Positions 9,209-20,172 of a DNA stretch of 64,000 nucleotides are shown piece by piece. How positions within the stretch are numbered: position 1 is the stretch's first letter; every line of letters starts with the position of its first letter. The stretch spans positions 34,783-98,782 of the forward strand of contig SHVS01000003.1 of the NCBI GenBank assembly GCA_009694135.1, written 5' to 3'. This stretch comes from Alphaproteobacteria bacterium (GTDB lineage: Bacteria; Pseudomonadota; Alphaproteobacteria; UBA6615). The notes under the pieces were generated by a model, which worked only from the letters and a program-made list of their open reading frames with translations, was not told the origin of the DNA and searched no databases. Made by a program: the position numbers and the translations under genes.

Positions 9209-10676
9209 CCTCACCCAGGGACTCGGCGTATTTTCCGCCGGCGGCGAGCCGGATCCGGAGATTGCGGGACTTGCTGTCGATAGCCGCGCGGTCGCGCCCG
9301 GGTTTCTGTTCGCTGCCCTGCCTGGCGCGCGCGCCGATGGGCGCGCGTTCATCGCCGACGCATTGGCGCGCGGCGCGGTTGCCGTGCTGACCGCCAAGGA
9401 TCCGCCGCTGGCGCAGCCAGTAGCACGCACGGGCGCTCCGGTCGCGCTCATCGCGGACGCCAATCCGCGCCGACTGCTGGCGCTGCTCGCGGCGCGGTTT
9501 TACGCGTGCCAGCCGAAGATCGTCGTCGCCATTACCGGCACCAATGGCAAGTCGAGCGTGGCCGAGTTCACCCGCCAACTTTGGGCGGCGGAGGGGAGCA
9601 AGGCCGCCAGCCTCGGGACGCTCGGCGTCCGCGCCCCGAATGTCGTGCGCGCCGGCGCGCTCACCACCCCGGATGCGATCGAGCTGCACCGCGTGCTGGC
9701 CGAACTTGCCGGCCAAGGCGTGGAGCGGGTAGCGCTCGAAGCCTCAAGCCATGGGCTGGCCCAGTACCGGCTTGACGGGCTCACGCTGGCCGCCGCCGCC
9801 TTTACCAATCTGACGCGCGATCACCTCGACTATCACGCCGATGTCGGCGCTTATTTCGCCGCCAAGGCACGGCTGTTCGACAGCCTGCTGCCCACCGGCG
9901 CCGGCGCCGTGCTCAATGCCGACGTGGCCGAGTTCACGCATCTGGCGGCGGTCGCCCAGCGGCGCGGCATCGCGGTGCTCGATTACGGGCGCGGCGCGCG
10001 CACGCTCAAGCTCGAACGCCTGGCGCCCGAAGCGCTCGGACAGCGCGTCATCATCTCGCATGCCGGACGTCAGCACGAGGTTTTGCTCCCGCTGGCCGGC
10101 GCGTTCCAGGCGATGAATGCGCTCGCCGCCCTCGGTCTGGCGCTCGCCACCGGCAGCGCGTTTGCGTCCGCCTTTGCCGCGCTCGGCCGCCTGGCCGGGG
10201 TGCGCGGACGGCTGGAGCTGGTCGCCCGCCACGCCAATGGCGCGCCGATCTATGTCGATTACGCGCACACGCCGGATGCGCTCACAACCGTGCTCGGGGC
10301 GCTCCGCCCGCATGTCGGCGGACGGCTGGTGGCGCTGTTCGGCGCCGGCGGCGATCGCGACCCGGGCAAGCGCCCGCTGATGGGCGCGGCCGTAGCGGCG
10401 AGCGCCGATCTGGCGATCGTCACCGACGATAACCCGCGCAGCGAGGATCCGTCGCGCATCCGCGCAGCCATCATCGCCGCTTGTCCCGGCGCGCGCGAAA
10501 TTCCCGGCCGCGGAGAAGCCATCCGCCAGGCGGTGCGCGCGCTGGCGCCCGGCGATGCGCTGCTGCTCGCCGGCAAGGGGCATGAGGACTACCAGATCAT
10601 CGGCGACCGCACCCTGCCCTTCGACGACGCCGAAGTGGCGCGCGAAGCCGTAGCCGAGCTGGGAGCCGCCGCATGA
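9195..10676 (+). CDS. murE: UDP-MurNAc-L-Ala-D-Glu--meso-DAP ligase MurE
   Basis: 493 aa from a TTG at 9195, overlapping ftsI by 14 bases. An in-frame ATG at 9048 would add an arginine-rich out-of-family segment and is rejected. ATP-binding loop GTNGKSS starts at residue 115. The DNPR motif at 412-415, which selects meso-diaminopimelate over lysine, is intact, so the wall is DAP-type. Cytoplasmic Mur ligase adding the third residue of the stem peptide. Confidence 0.95.
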   Translation: MRLTSLTQGLGVFSAGGEPDPEIAGLAVDSRAVAPGFLFAALPGARADGRAFIADALARGAVAVLTAKDPPLAQPVARTGAPVALIADANPRRLLALLAARFYACQPKIVVAITGTNGKSSVAEFTRQLWAAEGSKAASLGTLGVRAPNVVRAGALTTPDAIELHRVLAELAGQGVERVALEASSHGLAQYRLDGLTLAAAAFTNLTRDHLDYHADVGAYFAAKARLFDSLLPTGAGAVLNADVAEFTHLAAVAQRRGIAVLDYGRGARTLKLERLAPEALGQRVIISHAGRQHEVLLPLAGAFQAMNALAALGLALATGSAFASAFAALGRLAGVRGRLELVARHANGAPIYVDYAHTPDALTTVLGALRPHVGGRLVALFGAGGDRDPGKRPLMGAAVAASADLAIVTDDNPRSEDPSRIRAAIIAACPGAREIPGRGEAIRQAVRALAPGDALLLAGKGHEDYQIIGDRTLPFDDAEVAREAVAELGAAA

Positions 10677-12136
10677 GCGCCGCAGCGATGAGCCAGGCTC
10701 TTTGGGCCGCGGCCGAGGCGGCCGAGGCGATGGGCGGAACGCTGGTCGGCGCCGGCACGGAGCGCAGCTGGCAGGCAAGCGGGATCTCGATCGACAGCCG
10801 CACGACCGCGCCCGGCGACTTGTTCATCGCACTCGAGGGGCCGAATAGCGACGGCCATGATTACGTCAAAGCGGCGCTGGCGCGCGGCGCGGTCAGCGCC
10901 GTGGTGCATCGCATGGCCACCTGCGTGTCCGATGATGCGCCCCTGCTCGTGGTCGACGACACCATGCGGGCGCTTTGGGCGCTGGGCGCCGCTGCCCGTG
11001 CGCGCGGATCGGCGCGCATTACCTGCATCACCGGCAGCGTCGGCAAGACCGGGACCAAGACGGCGCTCGCCGCCGCGCTCGCGCTCGCCGGGCCGACGCA
11101 CGCAACCATCGGCAATCTCAACAACCAGTGGGGCGCACCGCTGTCACTCGCGCGCATGCCACGGGCGACCGCTTACGGCGTCATCGAGCTGGGCATGAAT
11201 CACGCCGGCGAGATTTCGCCCCTCGCCCAGCTGGCGCAGCCGGAGGTGGCGGTCATCACCGCCATCGCGCCGGCGCATCTCGAGTTCTTCGACTCCGTGG
11301 CGGCGATCGCCGACGCCAAGGCCGAGATCTTCGACGGGCTGGTCGCGGGCGGGTGCGCGGTGTTGCCGCGCGATAGCGAGTTCTTCGACCGTCTGGCCAC
11401 GGTGGCGGGCGCGCGTGGCGCCGGTCGCGTGATCGGATTCGGCGCAGCCGAGACCGCAGAGGCGCGACTCCTGTCTTGTACGGCCACGGACGGCGGCAGC
11501 CGGGTGCGCGCCGAAGTGCTGGGCGCGGCCGTCGATTTTACCTTGCTGCTTCCCGGCCGGCATAACGCGCTCAATGCGCTGGCGGCGCTGGCCGCCGCGC
11601 ATGCGCTCGGCGTCAAGCTTTCGCTTGCCGCGAGTGCGCTGGAAAGCCTGCGCCCGCAAAAGGGTCGCGGCCAGATGCACAGCGTGCGCCTGCCCGGTGG
11701 CACCTTCGAAGTTATCGACGACACCTATAACGCCAGCCCGGCTTCGATGCGCGCGGCGCTGTCCGTACTGGCCGAGCGCAAGCCGCGCGGCCGGCGCATC
11801 GCCGCGCTCGGCGATATGCTCGAGCTTGGCCGCGAGGCCGACGCGATGCACGCGGGGCTGGCGCCGGCGATCGAGGCGGCCGGCGTGGCGCAGGTGTTCT
11901 GCGCCGGACCACATATGGCGGCGCTCTATCGCGCCCTGCCGGCGGCGCTGCATGGCGCCAACGCGCCGAGCGCCAAGGAATTGATGCCGAAGCTGCTCGG
12001 CGCCGTGCGGCCCGGTGATTCGGTTTTGGTCAAGGGTTCGCATGGCAGCGCCATGGCGCCCATCGTCGAGGCCCTGCTCGCGCTCGGGCAGCGCGCCGGC
12101 GGCGATGGCGCGCGCCGCATGGCTACGGTCGCATAG
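10673..12136 (+). CDS. murF: UDP-MurNAc-tripeptide--D-Ala-D-Ala ligase MurF
   Basis: 487 aa, start overlapping the murE stop (ATGA). The Mur-ligase ATP loop reads GSVGKTGTKT from residue 121, the usual MurF variant, and the C-terminal domain has VIDDTYNASPASM, typical of MurF. It joins D-Ala-D-Ala made by Ddl (also in this operon) to the tripeptide, completing the cytoplasmic pentapeptide precursor. mraY follows after 12 bases. Confidence 0.95.
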   Translation: MSAAAMSQALWAAAEAAEAMGGTLVGAGTERSWQASGISIDSRTTAPGDLFIALEGPNSDGHDYVKAALARGAVSAVVHRMATCVSDDAPLLVVDDTMRALWALGAAARARGSARITCITGSVGKTGTKTALAAALALAGPTHATIGNLNNQWGAPLSLARMPRATAYGVIELGMNHAGEISPLAQLAQPEVAVITAIAPAHLEFFDSVAAIADAKAEIFDGLVAGGCAVLPRDSEFFDRLATVAGARGAGRVIGFGAAETAEARLLSCTATDGGSRVRAEVLGAAVDFTLLLPGRHNALNALAALAAAHALGVKLSLAASALESLRPQKGRGQMHSVRLPGGTFEVIDDTYNASPASMRAALSVLAERKPRGRRIAALGDMLELGREADAMHAGLAPAIEAAGVAQVFCAGPHMAALYRALPAALHGANAPSAKELMPKLLGAVRPGDSVLVKGSHGSAMAPIVEALLALGQRAGGDGARRMATVA

Positions 12137-12148
12137 GGCGCGCAGGGC

Positions 12149-13231
12149 ATGTTGTATTTCCTCGGGGGTCTGGGCGACGAGTTCATCGTCTTCAACCTGT
12201 TCCGCTATCTGACCTTTCGCTCGGGGTCGGCGGTGATGACCGCGCTGGCCATCGCCTTTTTCCTGGGCCCGCGACTCATCACCTGGCTTAGGCAACAGCA
12301 GCCGGGCGGCCAGCCGATCCGCGACGACGGGCCGAAGCAGCATTTCACCAAAGCCGGAACGCCGACCATGGGCGGCTTTCTTATCCTGCTGGCGACGACC
12401 GTCTCGGTTTTGCTGTGGGCCGATTTGAGCAACGGCTATGTCTGGGCCGTGCTTCTGGTCACGATCGGTTTCGGCGCGGTCGGTTTCGCCGACGATTTCC
12501 TGAAATTGACCAAGCGCAATCCGAAAGGATTGCCGGCGCGCACAAAACTTCTCTGCCAGATCGCGGTCGCTCTGGTCGCGGCGTTGTGGATGACATATCT
12601 CACGCGGGCGCCGCTCGATTCGAGTCTGGCGATACCGTTCTTCAAGGGCGCTCTCATCAACCTCGGTTGGTTCTTTCCGGTCTTCTCCATGTTCGTAATG
12701 ATCGGCGCGTCGAACGCCGTCAATTTGACCGATGGGCTCGACGGCCTGGCGATCGTGCCGGTCATGATCGCCGCCGGCTGCTTTGCGCTGATCGCGTATC
12801 TGGTCGGTAATTCGGTGTTCGCCAATTACCTGCAACTCAACTATGTGCCGGGCACCGGTGAGTTGGCCGTGTTTTGCGGCGCGTTGATCGGCGCGGGCCT
12901 CGGCTTCCTTTGGTACAATGCGCCGCCGGCGATGGTGTTCATGGGCGACACCGGCTCGCTTGCGATCGGCGGGGCGCTCGGCGGAATCGCGGTCGCCACC
13001 AAGCACGAGCTGGTGCTGGCGATCGTCGGCGGGCTGTTCGTGCTCGAGACCGTTTCGGTCATGGTCCAGATCGCGTCCTTCAAGCTCACCGGCAAGCGCG
13101 TGTTCCGCATGGCGCCGCTGCACCATCACTTTGAGCAGAAGGGCTGGGCCGAACCGACGATCGTCATTCGTTTCTGGATCATCGCCTCGGTTTTGGCGCT
13201 GATCGGCCTGTCCACCTTGAAGCTGCGGTGA
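12149..13231 (+). CDS. mraY: Phospho-MurNAc-pentapeptide transferase MraY
   Basis: 360 aa polytopic membrane enzyme with about ten membrane segments. Family motifs are present: [12 protein letters not shown] in the second cytoplasmic loop, [11 protein letters not shown], and [11 protein letters not shown] near the C-terminus. It transfers phospho-MurNAc-pentapeptide to undecaprenyl phosphate giving lipid I, the substrate of MurG encoded further along. The stop overlaps the GTG of murD. Confidence 0.96.
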   Translation: MLYFLGGLGDEFIVFNLFRYLTFRSGSAVMTALAIAFFLGPRLITWLRQQQPGGQPIRDDGPKQHFTKAGTPTMGGFLILLATTVSVLLWADLSNGYVWAVLLVTIGFGAVGFADDFLKLTKRNPKGLPARTKLLCQIAVALVAALWMTYLTRAPLDSSLAIPFFKGALINLGWFFPVFSMFVMIGASNAVNLTDGLDGLAIVPVMIAAGCFALIAYLVGNSVFANYLQLNYVPGTGELAVFCGALIGAGLGFLWYNAPPAMVFMGDTGSLAIGGALGGIAVATKHELVLAIVGGLFVLETVSVMVQIASFKLTGKRVFRMAPLHHHFEQKGWAEPTIVIRFWIIASVLALIGLSTLKLR

Positions 13232-14661
13232 GGTCGGGCATGGGCGCGCACCTCGACCTGTCCTTCCTGCGCGGCCGGCCGGTGGCCGTGCTCGGCCTGG
13301 GTAAATCCGGCCTGCCGGCGGCGCGCGCGCTTGCCGCCAGCGGGGTCGAGACCTGGGCCTGGGACGATATTCCCGCGCGCCGCGCCGAAGCCGCTGCGGT
13401 AGGCGCGAAAGAGGTCGATCTCGCCGGTTGCGATTGGACGCGGGTCGCGCTGCTCGTGCTCTCGCCCGGCATTCCGCACACCCACCCCTCCCCGCACCAA
13501 GTCGCGGCGGCGGCGCGCGCCGTCGGCTGTCCGATCCTGTGCGATGTGGCGTTGCTGCTGCGCGCCGCGCCCAGCGCGCGCGTGGTCGCGATCACCGGCA
13601 CCAATGGCAAATCCACGACCACGACGCTGATCGCGCATCTGCTTGGCGCGGCCGGGCGGGTCGAAGTCGGCGGCAATCTCGGACCGGCGGCGCTATCGCT
13701 GGCCCCGCTTGGGCGCGACGGAACCTATGTGCTGGAGCTCTCGTCCTATCAGCTCGAGCTGCTCCCCGACTTCGGCCCGGATGTCGCCGTGCTGATGAAC
13801 ATCACCGACGACCACCTCGGGCGGCATGGCGGCCTCGACGGCTACATCGCCGCCAAGCGGCGCGTGTTCGCGGGCCAGGGGTCGGGCACGACGGCGATCA
13901 TCGGCGTCGACGACGACATCTGCCGGCGGATCGCCGACGAATTAGCGGCCGAAGGCAAGGCCAAGGTCGTGCGCATTTCCGGCGAGCGCGTGCCGCAGGG
14001 CGGCATCGGCGTCGCGGATGGATTTCTGGTCGATGCCAGTCGCGACCCGGCGGTAAAGGTCGTGCGCCTGGATACGCTGGCGAGCTTGCCCGGCAGCCAT
14101 AATGCGCAGAACGCGGCGGCGGCCACGGCGGCGGCGCGCGCCTGCGGCCTCGATCATGCCGCGATCGCGCGCGGGCTGGTCGAGTTTCCCGGCCTCGCCC
14201 ACCGCCAGGAGCGCATCGAATGCGTCGATGGCGTGCTTTACGTCAACGACAGCAAGGCGACCAATGCCGACGCGGCCGCCAAGGCGCTCGCCTGCTACGA
14301 CCCGATTTACTGGATTGCCGGCGGGCTGCCGAAGGAAGGCGGGATCGCTTCGCTCGTGCCTTACTTCGCGCGCATCCGCCATGCGTTTTTGATTGGCCAG
14401 GCGGCGCAGGACTTCGCTGCCGTGCTCGCGCCGCGCGTGCCGGCGACGCAATGCGGTACGCTCGACCGCGCCGTGGCGAGCGCCGCCGCAACCGCCGCGC
14501 GCGAACAACGCCCGGGCGCGGTCGTGCTGCTCTCGCCGGCCTGTGCGTCATTCGACCAATTCGAGAACTTCGAGGCGCGCGGCCGCGCGTTTCGTCAGGC
14601 GGTCACTGCGCTCCCCGGCCGGCATGCCAAGCCGGCACCACAGGGAGCGCCCTGTGCATGA
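13228..14661 (+). CDS. murD: UDP-MurNAc-L-alanine--D-glutamate ligase MurD
   Basis: 477 aa from the GTG at 13228 (GTGA overlap with mraY); an ATG four codons on at 13240 is an equally possible start. Rossmann-like N-terminus [17 protein letters not shown], then ATP loop GTNGKSTTT from about residue 124 and [11 protein letters not shown] in the C-terminal part. Adds D-glutamate to UDP-MurNAc-L-Ala in the cytoplasm. Stop overlaps the ftsW start. Confidence 0.95.
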   Translation: MRSGMGAHLDLSFLRGRPVAVLGLGKSGLPAARALAASGVETWAWDDIPARRAEAAAVGAKEVDLAGCDWTRVALLVLSPGIPHTHPSPHQVAAAARAVGCPILCDVALLLRAAPSARVVAITGTNGKSTTTTLIAHLLGAAGRVEVGGNLGPAALSLAPLGRDGTYVLELSSYQLELLPDFGPDVAVLMNITDDHLGRHGGLDGYIAAKRRVFAGQGSGTTAIIGVDDDICRRIADELAAEGKAKVVRISGERVPQGGIGVADGFLVDASRDPAVKVVRLDTLASLPGSHNAQNAAAATAAARACGLDHAAIARGLVEFPGLAHRQERIECVDGVLYVNDSKATNADAAAKALACYDPIYWIAGGLPKEGGIASLVPYFARIRHAFLIGQAAQDFAAVLAPRVPATQCGTLDRAVASAAATAAREQRPGAVVLLSPACASFDQFENFEARGRAFRQAVTALPGRHAKPAPQGAPCA

Positions 14662-15782
14662 ATTTCTCGCGTAACGATCAATCACTGATCGCGAGCTGGT
14701 GGTGGACAGTCGATCGTTGGTCGCTGGCGGCGATTCTTGGGCTGATCGCTTTCGGCATGGTGCTGACGCTTGCCTCAAGCCCATCGGTAGCCATCAGACT
14801 TGGTGCCGGCGATAGCTTCTTTTTCGTCAGGCATCAGCTCATGCTGCTGCCATTGGCCGGGCTGAGCATGTTCGGCGCTTCGCTGCTGTCGCCGCGCGAT
14901 GTGCGCCGCCTGGCGCTCTTGCTGCTCGTGGCCACCATCGCCATGCTTCTGCTGACGCCGCTTTTTGGCACCGAGATCAAGGGTGCGCGCCGTTGGCTGT
15001 CGCTCGGCGGCTTTTCATTGCAGCCCTCAGAATTTGTCAAGCCAGCGATCATTATCGTCACCGCCTGGCTGCTGTCGGTCCGCCGTCGCGACCCGAACTT
15101 TCCCGGTTATGCGCTGGCGATCGGTTTGGTTGGGCTGGTTGTCGTGCTGCTGCTGGCGCAACCCGACCTTGGCCAGACGGTTGTGATCAGCTTCATCTGG
15201 CTGTGGCAATTATTCCTTGCCGGCCTGCCGTTGTGGACGCTTCCGGCGCTCGGTGGAATGACAGTCTGCGGAGGGTTCGCGGCGTATTTCACGCTGCCGC
15301 ATGTAAAAATCCGCATCGATAAGTTCCTCGACCCGACGACCGGCGACACTTGGCAGATCGACCGCTCGATCCAGGCCTTCACCCAAGGCGGCCTGTTCGG
15401 CAAGGGCCCGGGCGGAGGCGGCGTCAAGCAGGTGTTACCCGACGCGCATGCCGATTTCGTCTTCGCTGTCGCTGGCGAGGAGCTGGGGATCATCGCTTGT
15501 GCCGTGATCGTGCTGTTGTTCGCGACCATCGTGATGCGTGGCCTCAGCAGCGCGCTCAAGGAGACCAGTCTGTTCGCGCTGCTCGCGACCGCCGGCCTCG
15601 CGGCCGAATTCGGCCTGCAGGCGCTGATCAACATGTCTTCAAGCTTGGCGCTGATCCCGACCAAGGGCATGACGCTGCCGTTCCTGTCCTATGGCGGTTC
15701 GTCGCTGCTGGCGATCTCGCTCTCCGTCGGCTGCCTTTTGGCGCTCACGCGCCGGCGCCCCGGCCCGCCGGAGGAGCCATGA
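14658..15782 (+). CDS. ftsW: Lipid II polymerase FtsW (SEDS family)
   Basis: 374 aa from the ATG at 14658; a much longer in-frame reading starts in murD and is rejected. About ten membrane segments of the SEDS fold, with KGARRWLSLGGFSLQPSEF in the large loop and the conserved C-terminal LPFLSYGGSS motif. Polymerises septal glycan strands together with FtsI. Overlaps murD and murG by 4 bases each. Confidence 0.95.
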   Translation: MNFSRNDQSLIASWWWTVDRWSLAAILGLIAFGMVLTLASSPSVAIRLGAGDSFFFVRHQLMLLPLAGLSMFGASLLSPRDVRRLALLLLVATIAMLLLTPLFGTEIKGARRWLSLGGFSLQPSEFVKPAIIIVTAWLLSVRRRDPNFPGYALAIGLVGLVVVLLLAQPDLGQTVVISFIWLWQLFLAGLPLWTLPALGGMTVCGGFAAYFTLPHVKIRIDKFLDPTTGDTWQIDRSIQAFTQGGLFGKGPGGGGVKQVLPDAHADFVFAVAGEELGIIACAVIVLLFATIVMRGLSSALKETSLFALLATAGLAAEFGLQALINMSSSLALIPTKGMTLPFLSYGGSSLLAISLSVGCLLALTRRRPGPPEEP

Positions 15783-16906
15783 GCACGATCCTGCTCGCAA
15801 CCGGTGGAACCGGCGGGCACCTGTTCCCGGCGACCGCGCTCGCTGAAGTGCTGCTGCGGCGCGGTCACACAGTCGCCTTGGCGACCGACGCACGCGGGCG
15901 GACGAATGCCAGCTTCGACCCGCGCATTCAGGTCGTGACCATCGAATCAATGCGTCCGACGCGCCATCCGCTGCGCGCGCTGGCCGGAATGGCCGCGCTT
16001 GCGCGCGGGGCAATGGCCGCGCACCGGCTGCTGCGTTCGGCGCGACCGCAAGTCGCGGTCGGCTTCGGCGGTCACGCGTCCCTGCCAGCGATGATTCTAT
16101 CGCTGGCGCATCGCGTGCCGATCCTGCTGCACGAGCAGAATGCCGTGCTTGGCCGCGCCAATCGTCTTTTGGCGCGCCAGGCGCGCGCGCTGGCGCTGTC
16201 CTTCGCCGAGGTCGCGCGTTTGCGGCCGGAGGATCGCGCCAAGGCGCGGCTGACCGGTAATCCGGTGCGGGCCGCAATCGCCGCCATCGGCGAACGCCCC
16301 TACGCTGCCGCCGGCGGCGGTCGCTTCGGCCTGCTGGTGACCGGCGGCAGCCTGGGCGCGCGCGTGTTCAGCGCGCTGGTCCCGGCCGCAATAGCGCTCC
16401 TGCCTGCGACGGTGCGGCAACGCCTCGCGATCACGCAGCAATGCCGGGCGGAGGATATTGACGCGGCCCGCGCCGCCTATCGCGCCTGCGACATGGAGCC
16501 GGAGCTGGCCCCCTTTTTCAGCGACATGCCGGCGCGTCTGGCCGCTGCGGCGCTGGTTATCTGCCGCTCGGGCGCATCGACCACGGCCGAGCTGCTGGCC
16601 GCCGGGCGGCCGGCGCTGCTCGTCCCCTACCCGCATGCGGCCGACGATCACCAGACGGCCAACGCCCAGGCGCTCGACGCCGCCGGCGCGGGCTGGATTC
16701 TGTCGCAGACCGGGTTGACGCCCGCAGCGCTCGCCACGCGCCTGGCGACATTGATCGACGCCCCGGCGACGCTTGCGCGCGCGGCGCAATGCGCACGCGC
16801 CGCCGCGCGTCCGGATGCCGCCGAGCGGCTCGCCGATCTGGTCGAGGAACAGCTTGCCGGCGCGAAAGGCGCGCCCGGCCAACCGTTGCGCGAGGCCGCC
16901 GAATGA
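15779..16906 (+). CDS. murG: Lipid II synthase, UDP-GlcNAc transferase MurG
   Basis: 375 aa from the ATG at 15779. The glycine-rich diphosphate-binding loop GGTGGHLFP is at residues 8-16 and [14 protein letters not shown] follows in the N-terminal domain; the C-terminal domain has [22 protein letters not shown]. Adds GlcNAc to lipid I on the inner face of the membrane. Overlaps ftsW and murC by 4 bases each. Confidence 0.95.
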   Translation: MSTILLATGGTGGHLFPATALAEVLLRRGHTVALATDARGRTNASFDPRIQVVTIESMRPTRHPLRALAGMAALARGAMAAHRLLRSARPQVAVGFGGHASLPAMILSLAHRVPILLHEQNAVLGRANRLLARQARALALSFAEVARLRPEDRAKARLTGNPVRAAIAAIGERPYAAAGGGRFGLLVTGGSLGARVFSALVPAAIALLPATVRQRLAITQQCRAEDIDAARAAYRACDMEPELAPFFSDMPARLAAAALVICRSGASTTAELLAAGRPALLVPYPHAADDHQTANAQALDAAGAGWILSQTGLTPAALATRLATLIDAPATLARAAQCARAAARPDAAERLADLVEEQLAGAKGAPGQPLREAAE

Positions 16907-18336
16907 CCGCGGCTCTTCCCCTCGACATCGGCCTCGTGCATTTCGTCGGCATCGGCGGCATCGGCATGAGCGGCATCGCCGAAACCCTGGCGGCGCTCGG
17001 CTATCGCGTGCAGGGTTCCGATGTGGCGGAAAGCGCGAATGTGTTGCGGCTGCGCGCCCAGGGGATCGCGGTCGCCATCGGCCATAAGGCGGAGAATCTG
17101 GGCGAGGCGCAGGTCGTGGTCTATTCCTCGGCCGTCTCCGCCGACAACCCGGAACTCAAGGCTGCGCGCAATCGCCTGATCCCGGTCGTGCGCCGCGCCG
17201 AAATGCTCGGCGAGCTGATGCGGCTCAAATGGTCGATCGCCGTCGGCGGCACGCATGGCAAGACCACGACCACCTCGCTGGTAGCGGCGCTGCTCGAAGC
17301 CGCGGCGCTCGATCCGACCGTAATCAACGGCGGGATCATCAATGCCTACGGCACCAACGCGCGTCTCGGCCAGGGCGATTGGATGGTGGTCGAGGCCGAT
17401 GAATCCGACGGAAGTTTCCTGAAGCTGCCGGCGACGATCGCGATCGTGACCAATATCGATCCCGAACACATGGATCACTACGGCAGCTTCGACGCCGTGC
17501 GCCAGGCCTTCGCGACCTTCGCCGGCAATATCCCGTTTTATGGCTTCGCCGTGCTGTGTATCGACCATCCGGAGGTCGCGGCGCTGGCGTCCAAACTCGC
17601 CGACCGGCGGGTGATCAGCTATGGCTTCGCGACCAATGCCGAAGTGCGCGGCGAGATCGAACAGCGCGGACCGGACGGCGCCAAGTTTTCGGTCGAGATC
17701 GCGATGCAAGGCAGCCCGAAGCGGCGCATCGATGGCCTCACCCTGCCGATGCATGGCGTGCACAATGTGCAGAACGCGCTGGCGGCGGTCGCCGTCGCGC
17801 AAGCGATGGATCTGCCTGACGAGGTGTTGCGCAAGGCGCTGGCCGGTTTTGCTGGCGTCAAGCGCCGCTTCACCAAGACCGGCGAATTCGGCGGTGTCAC
17901 CGTGATCGACGATTACGGCCACCATCCGGTCGAAATCGAAGCCGTGCTCAAGGCGGCGCGCGGCGTGACCAAGGGGCGCGTGATCGCCGTGGTGCAGCCG
18001 CATCGCTACACGCGACTGGCATCGCTGTTCGACCAGTTCTGCGAAAGCTTCGCCGATGCCGATACGGTCTTGGTCGCCGATGTCTATCCCGCCGGCGAGC
18101 AACCGATCCCAGGCGTTTCGCGCGATGCGCTGGTCGAGGGTCTGGCCAAGCACGGTCATCCCGATGCGCGTCCGCTTGCCGATCCCAAAGCGCTGGCGCG
18201 CGAGATCGTAGCGCTGGCGCGGCCAGGCGACATTGTCGTGTGCCTTGGCGCCGGCTCGATCACCACTTGGGCCAATGCGCTGCCGGGCGAGTTGGCGGCG
18301 CTCGGCCCACGCGTCGTCGCGGGAACGCGCGCATGA
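16903..18336 (+). CDS. murC: UDP-MurNAc--L-alanine ligase MurC
   Basis: 477 aa from the ATG at 16903. N-terminal [19 protein letters not shown] loop GTHGKTTT from residue 116, EADESDGSF in the central domain and [12 protein letters not shown] in the C-terminal domain are all typical of MurC. First ligase of stem peptide assembly. Overlaps murG upstream and murB downstream (ATGA). Confidence 0.96.
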   Translation: MTAALPLDIGLVHFVGIGGIGMSGIAETLAALGYRVQGSDVAESANVLRLRAQGIAVAIGHKAENLGEAQVVVYSSAVSADNPELKAARNRLIPVVRRAEMLGELMRLKWSIAVGGTHGKTTTTSLVAALLEAAALDPTVINGGIINAYGTNARLGQGDWMVVEADESDGSFLKLPATIAIVTNIDPEHMDHYGSFDAVRQAFATFAGNIPFYGFAVLCIDHPEVAALASKLADRRVISYGFATNAEVRGEIEQRGPDGAKFSVEIAMQGSPKRRIDGLTLPMHGVHNVQNALAAVAVAQAMDLPDEVLRKALAGFAGVKRRFTKTGEFGGVTVIDDYGHHPVEIEAVLKAARGVTKGRVIAVVQPHRYTRLASLFDQFCESFADADTVLVADVYPAGEQPIPGVSRDALVEGLAKHGHPDARPLADPKALAREIVALARPGDIVVCLGAGSITTWANALPGELAALGPRVVAGTRA

Positions 18337-19268
18337 TGGCAGCCCCGGCCTTGGCAGCCCGTCTCATCGATCGCCTGCCCCCGGTGCGCGGACGACTGGT
18401 CGCCGACTCGCCCCTGGCGCCGATCACTTGGTTCCGCGCCGGCGGCAAGGCGGAGGTGATCTTCCGCCCGACCGATCGCGATGACCTGGCACAGTTTCTG
18501 GCCACGAAGCCCAAGGGCATTCCAGTAACCGTGATCGGCGTCGCGTCGAACCTTCTCGTGCGCGACGGCGGAATCGACGGCGTGGTCGTGCGGCTGTCGC
18601 GCGCCTTCGCCGATATCAGGATTGACGGCGCCGAAGTCACGGCCGGCGCCGCCGCGATGGATGTCACCATCGCGCGCGAGTGCCGCGACGCCAACCTGGC
18701 CGGATTCGAGTTCCTGATCGGCGTGCCGGGCACGCTCGGCGGCGCGCTGGCCATGAACGCCGGCGCTTACGACCGCGAGCTGAAAGACGTGGTCGTGGAG
18801 GTCGAGGCGCTCGACGCCGGCGGCGAATTGCATCGGCTCACGCTCAAGGATTGGGCGCCGCGCTATCGCGGCTGCGGCGTGCCAGCGGATTGGATTTTCA
18901 CCGGCGCGCGGCTCAAGGGCAGCCGCGGCGACGGCGCGACGATCGCCGGGCGCATGGCCGAGATCCAGGCCGAGCGCGCCCGCACGCAGCCGGTCAAGAG
19001 CCGCACCGGCGGCTCGACCTTCGCCAACCCGCCGGGCGCGAAAGCGTGGGAGCTGATCGACCAGGCCGGATGCCGCGGCCTGCGCATCGGCGGCGCAATG
19101 GTCTCCGAGCTGCACACCAATTTCCTGATCAACACCGGCGGGGCGACGGCCGCCGATCTCGAAGCCCTGGGCGAAGAGGTGCGGCGGCGCGTGAAGGCCA
19201 AATCTGGCATCACGCTCGAATGGGAAATCCGCCGCATCGGAAGTGCCAAGGAGGCCGCGCATGGCTAA
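18333..19268 (+). CDS. murB: UDP-N-acetylenolpyruvoylglucosamine reductase MurB
   Basis: 311 aa from the ATG at 18333, overlapping the murC stop. FAD-binding [14 protein letters not shown], the [17 protein letters not shown] block and [13 protein letters not shown] with the catalytic serine are present. It uses NADPH to reduce UDP-GlcNAc-enolpyruvate to UDP-MurNAc. MurA, the preceding enzyme, is not in this window. A longer reading inside murC is rejected. Confidence 0.95.
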   Translation: MMAAPALAARLIDRLPPVRGRLVADSPLAPITWFRAGGKAEVIFRPTDRDDLAQFLATKPKGIPVTVIGVASNLLVRDGGIDGVVVRLSRAFADIRIDGAEVTAGAAAMDVTIARECRDANLAGFEFLIGVPGTLGGALAMNAGAYDRELKDVVVEVEALDAGGELHRLTLKDWAPRYRGCGVPADWIFTGARLKGSRGDGATIAGRMAEIQAERARTQPVKSRTGGSTFANPPGAKAWELIDQAGCRGLRIGGAMVSELHTNFLINTGGATAADLEALGEEVRRRVKAKSGITLEWEIRRIGSAKEAAHG

Positions 19269-20172
19269 GCGGGTCACTGTCCTCATGGGCGGCTGGTCGT
19301 CGGAGCGCGAGGTCTCGCTCGTCTCCGGCCGCGAGAGCGCCAAGGCGCTGCGCGCCGCCGGCTACACGGTCGAGGAATACGACGTGACGCGCGATATCGG
19401 CGCACTGGTGAAGGCGCTGTCGCCCGCGCCGGATGCGGTGTTCAACGCGCTGCACGGCCGCTTCGGCGAAGACGGCACCATCCAGGGCCTGCTTGATCTG
19501 CTCGCCATCCCGTACACCCACTCGGGCGTGCTCGCCTCGGCACTGGCGATGGACAAGGTGGTGACCAAGCGCGTGCTGGCCACGGCCGGCATCCGCGTTC
19601 CGGAAGAGGTGGTGACCACGCGTGCGCAAGCCATGGCCGGCGATCTGATGCCGCGTCCCTATGTGGCCAAGCCGATCTTCGAGGGATCGAGCGTCGGCGT
19701 CGAGATCGTGTTCGAGGGCGATCCCCTGCCCCGCTTCGCCGACTGGGAAGAGGGCGATGGGGTCATGGTCGAGCGCTACATTCCCGGCCGCGAATTGACC
19801 GTAACCGTGATGGGCGAGCGTCCGTTGGCGGTGACCGAAATCCGCGCCCACAACGGCTTCTATGACTTCACGGCGAAATACACCGAAGGCCGCGCCAGCC
19901 ACCTGATCCCGGCGCCGATCGTGCCGGCCGCCTATCAAGAGGCGCTTGATACCGCCCGGCGCGCGCATGATGCACTTGGTTGCCGCGGCGTTTCACGCGT
20001 CGATTTTCGCTACGACGACACGGCAGGCGAGCCGGGCGCGCTCTATTTTCTCGAAATCAACACCCAGCCGGGCATGACGCCGCTTTCGCTGGTGCCCGAA
20101 CAGGCCGCGCATTGCGGCATCGACTTTCCGCAGCTGGTCGCATGGATGGTGGAGCACGCACAATGGGGCTGA
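19261..20172 (+). CDS. ddl: D-alanine--D-alanine ligase
   Basis: 303 aa ATP-grasp enzyme from the ATG at 19261, overlapping murB by 8 bases; a start six codons upstream is possible. N-terminal VTVLMGGWSSEREVSLVSG, serine-containing loop KPIFEGSSVGVEIV and metal-binding YFLEINTQPGMT near the C-terminus are intact. Supplies D-Ala-D-Ala to MurF. Confidence 0.95.
   Translation: MAKRVTVLMGGWSSEREVSLVSGRESAKALRAAGYTVEEYDVTRDIGALVKALSPAPDAVFNALHGRFGEDGTIQGLLDLLAIPYTHSGVLASALAMDKVVTKRVLATAGIRVPEEVVTTRAQAMAGDLMPRPYVAKPIFEGSSVGVEIVFEGDPLPRFADWEEGDGVMVERYIPGRELTVTVMGERPLAVTEIRAHNGFYDFTAKYTEGRASHLIPAPIVPAAYQEALDTARRAHDALGCRGVSRVDFRYDDTAGEPGALYFLEINTQPGMTPLSLVPEQAAHCGIDFPQLVAWMVEHAQWG

Noticed and set aside
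11144..13129. 661-codon open frame on the minus strand across murF and mraY
   Set aside because: Arg/His/Gln-rich shadow of two certain genes on the plus strand, without family motifs.
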